Positions 1-5,600 of a DNA stretch of 7,375 nucleotides are shown here, piece after piece. The stretch is from positions 1 to 7,375 of the forward strand of contig JBAXVX010000069.1 of NCBI GenBank assembly GCA_037128705.1, in the 5' to 3' direction. The notes beneath the pieces were generated by a model. It made no database searches. It worked only from the letters and a program-made list of their open reading frames with translations, and was not told the origin of the DNA. The stretch is from CAIVAT01 sp037128705 (lineage in GTDB: Bacteria; Bacteroidota; Bacteroidia; Bacteroidales; FEN-979). A program made the position numbers and the translations under genes. Every line of letters starts with the position of its first letter. Position 1 is the stretch's first letter.

Positions 1-55
1 TTCGCGTGAGCAACAAACAGGAAGCGATATCATCTTCGGCAATTAATATTTTCAT
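1..55 (-). CDS. Response regulator receiver protein, N-terminal fragment (runs off left edge)
   Basis: Only the first 18 codons are visible, reading M-K-I-L-I-A-E-D-D-I-A-S-C-L-L-L-T-R. This is the opening beta strand of a CheY-like receiver, followed by the acidic E-D-D cluster that binds magnesium; the phosphorylated aspartate would lie beyond the edge. The ATG at 55-53 is chosen because the in-frame sequence upstream has a TGA at 124-122 and because the receivers fused to the neighbouring kinases begin with the same residues. It starts 78 bases after the stop of the 807-residue hybrid kinase, on the same strand, so co-transcription is likely. The last 23 bases of the fragment (33-55) are identical to 471-493, the start of the receiver inside that kinase. 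It could be a stand-alone receiver, a receiver with an output domain, or a receiver at the head of another kinase; the window cannot decide. No clear Shine-Dalgarno motif is seen. Confidence 0.8.
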   Translation of the reverse strand, partial: MKILIAEDDIASCLLLTR

Positions 56-109
56 ATTTTTCAAGTTGAACTGGAGAAAAGGGTCAATTTTACCACCTTC
101 TGACGATTT

Positions 110-128
110 TGGTTGACCACTTCAACCA
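110..128 (-). repeat. Short hairpin just after the 807-residue kinase stop
   Basis: The inverted repeat GGTTGA / TCAACC, extended by one T-A pair, forms a 7-bp stem with a 5-base loop. On the transcribed strand it begins 5 bases after the TAA stop. The 3' flank is A-rich (A-A-A-A) rather than a T-tract, so it does not fit a standard intrinsic terminator. It could be an mRNA processing or stabilising element, a decayed terminator, or chance. Confidence 0.35.
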
Positions 129-133
129 GTATG

Positions 134-2557
134 TTATTCAGTGAAATATTTTCGTATCAACCCTTGAAGCTCAGAATTGCTGATAGGTTTGTTGATATAG
201 TCGTTGCACCCCGCCTCTATGGCCATTACTCTGTCAAATTTAAGGCTGAATGCTGTTTGTGCAATTATGACCACGTCATTGTTAAATTGACGAATTTGGC
301 GTGTGGCCTCAAACCCGTCCATGCCGGTTAAGTTAATATCCATCAAAACCAAATCAATATCAGGATTGTTAAGGCAAGCATGAATGGCATCAACTCCGGT
401 GTTCACATGTAATACTTCATAGCTGTATTTATCGACCATCGCAGAGATGAGGGAATCTGATATTTCATCGTCTTCGGCAATTAATATTTTCATGCGTTTA
501 ATTTGAACTTCTTTCTCTTCATCCGAAACACTATTTGTGATTGCGTTTTTCATCACTTTAGAATTGTCAGGGATGGTAAAATAAAACACTGAACCCTTTC
601 CCTCTTCGCTCTCCACCCATAACTTTCCGCCATGCTTTTCAACGAATTCCTTGCAAAGGAGTAATCCCAAACCGCTGCTGGTTTCGTTTTCGGTGCCTCT
701 GCGATTCGTTTGAACATCGAGCCGGAATAAATCGTGAACCATTTCAAGGCTCATACCAATCCCTGTGTCACTGACTGAAATTTCAACTGAATGGCCGGGT
801 ATCGTCTTTGCGGCAATGGTGACCTTCCCGCCTTTGGTGGTGAACTTCACGGCATTGGAAGCCAGGTTACGGATGGTTGAAGCTAACATATACTCATCGG
901 CAAACACTTCCAGATCGGTCTGGATTTCATACCTGATTTCAACCCCTTTTTTGTCAGCCAAATCAATTACCGGGTGCATGCTTTCAGCAATCATGGGCAT
1001 CAATAATAACGGCCCAGGCTCAAAGGATGTAATGCCCCTTTGCAGGCGAGACCACTCCAGCAGGTTTTCAAGCAGGTTGAACAGATTGGTGGCGGAGTCT
1101 CTCATGCTCGTTGCTATCTTCTGAATGTCCTGCTGCTTTAAGGTTGGCAATTCTTCAGCCATCAGTTTAGTCAAACCCAAAAATCCATTGAAAGGACCGC
1201 GTAAATCGTGGGAAATGATGGAGAAGAATTTGTCTTTTTCGGCATTTAACTTAAAAAGTTCGTCGTTTTTAAGTTTTATCTCATCTTCTGCTTTTTTGCG
1301 TGCGGTGATATCATGAATAACAGTTAAACGATATTCTTTATCCTGCACATGGGTGTTTTCTGCAGATATCAGCACTTGCTTGATGTCGCCATTCTTCGTC
1401 ATTAATTCGGCTTCAGCATTGGTTACATTTCCATTGCTATCGGCTTTCATTAAAATGGCATTTATTTTTTCCTGGGTAAAAATGTTTAAATCCGTTGCTG
1501 TTTTACCAATTACTTCAATTTTATCAAACCCAAGCATGTTGTAAAATGCTTTATTCACTTCAATGTATTGGCGGGTGGCCAAATCACTTAAACTACAAGC
1601 GGAAGGATTGAGATGAAATAATTTCGAGAACTTTTCTTCGGATAATCTGATTTGTGAGATGTCTTTGGAAACTCCAAAAAGAGTCGGTTTCCCATCCCAA
1701 ACTCCTTGAGAAACCCTTGTTTCAACAGGGATTTGAACGCCTGATTTTGTTTCGATCGGAATAGGGCAAAACTCTGATACGCCGCTTAAAATTTCGCCTA
1801 TAAACTGGGCGGCTTCATCGCGGCGTTCGGTAGGATGAACCATGAGAATCGATATTCCTATAAGTTCTTCCCGCGTGTAGCCGAGACGGTCAATTACTGC
1901 AGAATTGGTTTGGATTATATTTCCTTGTTCATCCAAAACAAAAAGAAATTCATCAATGGTATTAAAAAAGGTTTCGAAATTATGACGTGTTTGTTGTAAT
2001 AAATCCTCTGCCTGCTTGCGTTCGGTGATGTCAACCATGGTTACAAGACATTGTTCTCCATTCTCGTAAACAATGCCGGTAAGGTGACCATACATTGGTA
2101 AATTCCCATCCTGTAACAAGGTTACATCACATGATTCTTTGACTTTGCCATTAAATGCCTTTTCAAGAAAGCGATTGAAGATTGGTTTTGTTTCTTCTGA
2201 CACAAAAAAACCCAACAGGCTGTTTTTCAAATGTTGCCGGTCTTTGCCCAGCATCTTGGCCCCACTGAGGTTCAATTCGATGATTTCACCTTTATCGGAA
2301 AGTGTAAAATAACCTGAGGGTGCAAAATCGTACAATCTGATATACTTGTCATTCGCAACTTCTGCTATAGCCCTTGCACGCTGGAGTTCATCGTTCTGCA
2401 TTTCCAGCTCTACCTGGTGTACCTTCAGCTCATGAATGAGTCTGATCGATTCGACTTCAGAAAATGGCGAAGCAGTTCCTGCTGATTTCTTTTTCAGCAG
2501 CTCTTCGGCCTTTTGGCGAAGGATTTCGGATTCGGATTTGTTATGGGTGTTTTTCAT
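134..2557 (-). CDS. Soluble PAS-PAS-PAS hybrid histidine kinase with C-terminal receiver (807 aa)
   Basis: This is a predicted cytoplasmic sensor kinase that autophosphorylates on histidine and passes phosphate to its own receiver. Residues 1-65 form a charged coiled-coil leader (H-E-L-K-V-H-Q-V-E-L-E-M-Q-N near 42-55) typical of Bacteroidota PAS kinases. Three PAS/PAC units follow at about 68-180, 190-302 and 307-420, the first and third ending in D-I-T-x-R-K-x-A-E. The HisKA H-box I-I-S-H-D-L-R-G-P-F has the phosphoacceptor at His450. The HATPase has N-box Asn568, a G1 box D-T-G-I-G at 597-601 and a G2 box G-L-G at 629-631. The receiver (about 689-807) has acidic residues 695-697, phosphoacceptor Asp740, Thr768 and Lys790, so it looks active; the usual proline at Asp+4 is Thr744. 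No membrane segment or signal peptide is seen. The ATG at 2557 is supported by an in-frame TGA upstream and by the same start in the 817-residue paralogue. The stop is TAA. The sensed signal is unknown. Confidence 0.95.
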   Translation of the reverse strand: MKNTHNKSESEILRQKAEELLKKKSAGTASPFSEVESIRLIHELKVHQVELEMQNDELQRARAIAEVANDKYIRLYDFAPSGYFTLSDKGEIIELNLSGAKMLGKDRQHLKNSLLGFFVSEETKPIFNRFLEKAFNGKVKESCDVTLLQDGNLPMYGHLTGIVYENGEQCLVTMVDITERKQAEDLLQQTRHNFETFFNTIDEFLFVLDEQGNIIQTNSAVIDRLGYTREELIGISILMVHPTERRDEAAQFIGEILSGVSEFCPIPIETKSGVQIPVETRVSQGVWDGKPTLFGVSKDISQIRLSEEKFSKLFHLNPSACSLSDLATRQYIEVNKAFYNMLGFDKIEVIGKTATDLNIFTQEKINAILMKADSNGNVTNAEAELMTKNGDIKQVLISAENTHVQDKEYRLTVIHDITARKKAEDEIKLKNDELFKLNAEKDKFFSIISHDLRGPFNGFLGLTKLMAEELPTLKQQDIQKIATSMRDSATNLFNLLENLLEWSRLQRGITSFEPGPLLLMPMIAESMHPVIDLADKKGVEIRYEIQTDLEVFADEYMLASTIRNLASNAVKFTTKGGKVTIAAKTIPGHSVEISVSDTGIGMSLEMVHDLFRLDVQTNRRGTENETSSGLGLLLCKEFVEKHGGKLWVESEEGKGSVFYFTIPDNSKVMKNAITNSVSDEEKEVQIKRMKILIAEDDEISDSLISAMVDKYSYEVLHVNTGVDAIHACLNNPDIDLVLMDINLTGMDGFEATRQIRQFNNDVVIIAQTAFSLKFDRVMAIEAGCNDYINKPISNSELQGLIRKYFTE
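569..1285 (-). repeat. Duplicated kinase core, copy 1 (in the 807-aa hybrid kinase)
   Basis: These 717 bases encode residues 425-663, the last coiled coil plus HisKA and HATPase. They align codon for codon, without indels, with 3055-3771 in the neighbouring kinase. By hand, about 50 of 239 residues differ (about 79% identity). A 56-base stretch over the H-box (1179-1234) is identical in both copies, including third codon positions. Confidence 0.85.
2514..2557 (-). repeat. Duplicated 5' gene end, copy 1
   Basis: The first 44 coding bases of the 807-aa kinase match 5447-5490, the first 44 coding bases of the 817-aa kinase, with one mismatch. Weaker similarity continues about 30 bases further into the genes. 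The match stops at the ATG: the upstream sequences of the two genes are not alike. Confidence 0.9.
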
Positions 2558-2617
2558 GTTAAACTGATGATCAGCGTTGTGTCAATGGATACGTTCGCAA
2601 AGAGGTATTCTGTAAAT

Positions 2618-2992
2618 TTAATCCGAATTGACCCAATCGTATGCCAATTCCAGGGTTTCAAATATTCTGCATTCCCATTTTGTCCCTTCAAACATCTTGA
2701 AATACGTCTTCACAATGAGTATAAAATGTTCATCTTTTGTAACGACGATGTTCCGCATCTTGTTTCGATTCCAGAGTATAGATGATCGATCCAATGCGCC
2801 AATTACTTTAGCCTCATAGGGGGTGATTTGGATACCTGTGGCATCAGAATAATCGGCAATCTAATATGTAATAGCGTCAAACCTCCTATCTCCGTACATC
2901 AGGTCGTTTGCCAGTGCAACATCTTCATTGGTAATGGTACCCGAAAATTTCACCAAAATACCGTTTTCTTCCCAAATAATTTTGTATGCCAT
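2618..2992 (-). pseudogene. Broken small conserved-type protein gene, single in-frame TAG at codon 44
   Basis: Reading from the ATG at 2992, the frame gives M-A-Y-K-I-I-W-E-E-N-G-I-L-V-K-F-S-G, then a TAG at 2863-2861, then continues without further interruption (I-A-D-Y-S-D-A-T-G-I-Q to C-R-I-F-E-T-L-E-L-A-Y-D-W-V-N-S-D) to a TAA at 2620-2618. The total is 124 codons with one nonsense codon and no frameshift. The composition is that of a real protein: alternating hydrophobic strands and amphipathic helices and a plausible C-terminal helix. The pattern resembles small Bacteroidota proteins with an STAS/SpoIIAA-like alpha-beta layout that I recall beginning P-Y-K-I-I-W-E and containing Y-Q-I-x-D at about this point, which would make the stop a CAG-to-TAG change; this family link is from memory and uncertain. 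It lies 44 bases after the 817-aa kinase stop and 60 bases before the 807-aa kinase start. Alternatives are a sequencing error or a very recent inactivation. Its function is unknown. Confidence 0.8.
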
Positions 2993-3036
2993 TTTTATGG
3001 AGTTTTATAAAATTTAACGTTAGGCTGCTAAAATAA

Positions 3037-5490
3037 TCAATCTGTAGATTTGGTCGGAAGCGTAAAATAAAAGGTGCTTCCCTTGTCAACTTCACTCTCC
3101 ACCCATAACTTACCGCCGTGTTTTTCTACAAAATCTTTGCATATGATTAATCCTAAACCGCTGCTGGGTTCGTTTTCGGTGCCTCTGCGGTTGGTTTGAA
3201 CATCGAGCCGGAATAAATCGTCAACCATTTGAGGGCTCATACCGATGCCGGTGTCCCTGACTGATATTTCAACTGAATGGCCGGGAACTGACTTTGCTGC
3301 AATGGTGACTTTCCCTCCTTTGAGGGTAAATTTCACGGCATTGGAGGCCAGGTTTCGGATGGTTGAGGCGAGCATATACTGATCGGCAAACACTTCCAGG
3401 TTGGACGGGATTTCATATTTGATCTCAACCCCTTTTTTGTCAGCCGAATCCATTAGCGGATGTTTACTTTCATTAATTATGGACAACAACCTGGTTGATT
3501 CAGGATTAAAGATGATACCCCCCTGTTGCATTCGTGACCACTCCAGCAGGTTTTCGAGCAGGTTGAACAGATTGGACGCGGAGTCTCTCATGCTCCTTGC
3601 TATCTTTTGAATCTCATCCTGATTCAAGTCTGGCATTTCTTCAGCCATCAACTTTGTCAATCCTAAAAATCCATTGAAAGGACCGCGTAAATCGTGGGAA
3701 ATGATGGAGAAGAATTTGTCCTTTTCGGCATTGATCGTGTGAAGTTCTTCGATTTTGAGTTTGATTTCGTCCTCCGCCTGCTGGCGTTTCGTGATGTCTT
3801 CGATAAAGCCTTCCAGGTAAGCAAAGTTCCCTTTTGAATCAAGCACTTTTCGACCAGTCATATCCACAGTGATGATGAAATTATCTTTACGCTTCCACTT
3901 GACTTCATCGTAGTGAACCCAGCCATCTGTTTTCCTGAGTGAATCCATTATTTGTGGTCTTATTGCCGGATCTTCGTAGATTTGGGTGGTCATGTTGGTT
4001 GTAGCCAATATCAATTCTTCCGGACCGGAGTAACCGAGCATGTTCGCCAAGACTGGATTAACGGTCAAAAAACGCCCATCCCAATTGGAATGAAAAATGC
4101 CGACAGGCGCATTTACGAAAAGATTCCTGAATTGTTCTTCACGATCTTTGAGTGTTTCTTCTGCCTGCTTGCGATCGGAGATATCGCGCCATGAAATAAA
4201 CAAAGCAGGCTTCAATCCAATAATCATCGATGCAGCGGAAACTTCAACGGTGAAATAAGATCCGTCAAAGCGTTGATGTACCCACTCAAAGCTACTTTTA
4301 CCTGTGCGTAAGGTATCGTTGATCTTTTGCAGAGTCGATTCTGCTGATTTCCTTCCATCGGGCTGAAATTGGGGTGACAGCGCATCGGGGGTCTGGCCGA
4401 TAATTCGTATCCGGTCACCACGTAACATCACTTCGGTTGCAACGTTGCAATCAATAAATACGCCATCGATGATGATCAGGTAGGCATCGGGTGAATCCAT
4501 AAACAGGATGCGGTGTTTTTCTTCGCTTTCAAGCAGCAACTCCTCTGCCTTCTTTCTCTGGCTAATGTCCTTAGTGCTGGTTCGGAAACCAAGCGACCGA
4601 CCATTCAAATCAAAAATTGGGCGCCAGGAAACGGAGGCCCAAAATTTTGAACCATCCCTGCGATTGATCCGGGTTTCCATATCATTTCCACTTATGCCCT
4701 GCAGCGCTTCCTGGAATTTTTCTAAAACCATTTCAATATCTTCAGCTGCAATCACCATGGATAGATAGTCTTCAGCGGCTATATATTCTTCAGGAGTGTA
4801 CCCGGTCAAGGTTTCAGAATACGAATTCATCCAAACCAGTTTTCCTTCCGGGTTAAACCAGGCTTCCCAGCTTGCCGCGTAATTTGCAATTGCCTGAAAC
4901 TTCTCTTCGCTCTTCTGTAGTTCCAGTAAGGCTTTCTTTTGACTGTAGAGGTCGGTGATGTCGGTGATAAAGCCATGCCACAGCACTGATCCATCGACCT
5001 CCCTTTGCGGAACAGCGTTGCCATATAGTAAGCGGATTGTGCCATCGGAAAACTTCACCCGGTACTCATGTTGCCATGGGGTGAGGTTTTGTGCCGATGC
5101 CTGTATGGAAGCGGCAACAACGGCAAGGTCATCAGGGTGAAGGTTCGCGAATACTGCTGATGCATCTTCACGTACTTGCTCAGGGCTAACACGGTATATC
5201 TCCCTGATAGCCTCGCTGGCATAGGGAAAGCAGGATGTACCATCTGGTCGCAGAAGATATTGGTAAACAACTCCGGGCACCTGGCTGGCGATCTTTCTGA
5301 GATCCTCCTGTCGAAAAGCCAGCTCTTTGTTGGCAATAAGCAGTTCGTCGACCCGTTTTGCTTTTTCTTCGTTTTGAAAGGCAAGCTCCTCAATAAGCTC
5401 CAATATTTTGTCTTCTGATTTCTCTTTCAGCAACTCTTCTACTTGTTGGCGAAGGATTTCGGCTTCGGATTTGTTATGGGTGTTTTTCAT
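3037..5490 (-). CDS. Soluble histidine kinase with four PAS domains, no receiver (817 aa)
   Basis: This is a predicted cytoplasmic sensor kinase that phosphorylates a separate response regulator. Residues 1-63 are a charged coiled-coil leader. Four PAS/PAC units follow at about 64-182, 194-314, 322-442 and 450-571, with PAC ends such as T-K-D-I-S-Q-R-K-K-A-E (306-316) and I-E-D-I-T-K-R-Q-Q-A-E (563-573). The first is PAS_3-like, with L-H-P-D-D at 117-121. HisKA carries I-I-S-H-D-L-R-G-P-F with phosphoacceptor His599. The HATPase has N-box Asn717, D-T-G-I-G at 746-750 and G-L-G at 778-780, so catalysis should be intact. The protein ends seven residues after the last ATPase strand (Y-F-T-L-P-T-K-S-T-D) with a TGA stop, so it lacks the receiver found on its paralogue; a partner regulator must act in trans. 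No membrane segment is visible and no PAS shows a LOV-type N-C-R-F motif. The ATG at 5490 is supported by the matching start of the paralogue. Confidence 0.95.
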   Translation of the reverse strand: MKNTHNKSEAEILRQQVEELLKEKSEDKILELIEELAFQNEEKAKRVDELLIANKELAFRQEDLRKIASQVPGVVYQYLLRPDGTSCFPYASEAIREIYRVSPEQVREDASAVFANLHPDDLAVVAASIQASAQNLTPWQHEYRVKFSDGTIRLLYGNAVPQREVDGSVLWHGFITDITDLYSQKKALLELQKSEEKFQAIANYAASWEAWFNPEGKLVWMNSYSETLTGYTPEEYIAAEDYLSMVIAAEDIEMVLEKFQEALQGISGNDMETRINRRDGSKFWASVSWRPIFDLNGRSLGFRTSTKDISQRKKAEELLLESEEKHRILFMDSPDAYLIIIDGVFIDCNVATEVMLRGDRIRIIGQTPDALSPQFQPDGRKSAESTLQKINDTLRTGKSSFEWVHQRFDGSYFTVEVSAASMIIGLKPALFISWRDISDRKQAEETLKDREEQFRNLFVNAPVGIFHSNWDGRFLTVNPVLANMLGYSGPEELILATTNMTTQIYEDPAIRPQIMDSLRKTDGWVHYDEVKWKRKDNFIITVDMTGRKVLDSKGNFAYLEGFIEDITKRQQAEDEIKLKIEELHTINAEKDKFFSIISHDLRGPFNGFLGLTKLMAEEMPDLNQDEIQKIARSMRDSASNLFNLLENLLEWSRMQQGGIIFNPESTRLLSIINESKHPLMDSADKKGVEIKYEIPSNLEVFADQYMLASTIRNLASNAVKFTLKGGKVTIAAKSVPGHSVEISVRDTGIGMSPQMVDDLFRLDVQTNRRGTENEPSSGLGLIICKDFVEKHGGKLWVESEVDKGSTFYFTLPTKSTD
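3055..3771 (-). repeat. Duplicated kinase core, copy 2 (in the 817-aa kinase)
   Basis: These 717 bases encode residues 574-812 and form the gap-free partner of 569-1285. The perfect 56-base block over the H-box is 3665-3720 here. The similarity ends at the close of the ATPase domain, where the other copy continues into a linker and receiver and this one stops. Confidence 0.85.
5447..5490 (-). repeat. Duplicated 5' gene end, copy 2
   Basis: Partner of 2514-2557, with one mismatch in 44 bases. Together with the kinase-core repeat it brackets the divergent PAS region of each kinase. Confidence 0.9.
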
Positions 5491-5600
5491 GAACTGCTGT
5501 TAGCACTCTGTCATTGGTTCGCTGGTTTGAAGACTTACATATATATCCTATATTTCATTTTATTTCACTAAAGCTCAAAATAATGGGCCTGAATCAACGG
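5491..5600 (-). promoter_or_regulatory. AT-rich gap upstream of the 817-aa kinase; possible promoter
   Basis: This 110-base gap is the longest true intergenic stretch in the window. Its middle, about 5537-5568, is very AT-rich and reads TATATATG and ATAAAATG on the transcribed strand, which could support a promoter. I find no clear Bacteroidota TAnnTTTG element, no good terminator hairpin after the upstream kinase's TAG stop, and no Shine-Dalgarno motif before the ATG at 5490. The call rests on composition and position only. Confidence 0.25.

Noticed and set aside
765..1316. Plus-strand open frames opposite the kinase core, with similar counterparts opposite the other kinase (3401-3610)
   Set aside because: Their resemblance follows from the duplication of the sense-strand kinase core; they are antisense shadows.
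2564..2574. CTGAT-G-ATCAG short palindrome just upstream of the 807-aa kinase
   Set aside because: Five-base arms with a single central base are expected by chance, and nothing similar occurs before the paralogous gene.
2513..3010. Plus-strand open frames across the gap between the twin kinases (for example 2513-2785 and 2828-3010)
   Set aside because: They lie antisense to the small broken gene and the kinase start, have no recognisable motifs, and the minus-strand frame explains the region better.
3013..3026. GCCTAAC followed directly by GTTAAAT on the minus strand, matching the two integron attC core consensus motifs (RYYYAAC and GTTRRRY)
   Set aside because: The motifs are back to back with no intervening hairpin arm, whereas real attC sites separate them by tens of bases; no integrase or cassette structure is present. 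It is probably a chance 8-bp palindrome.
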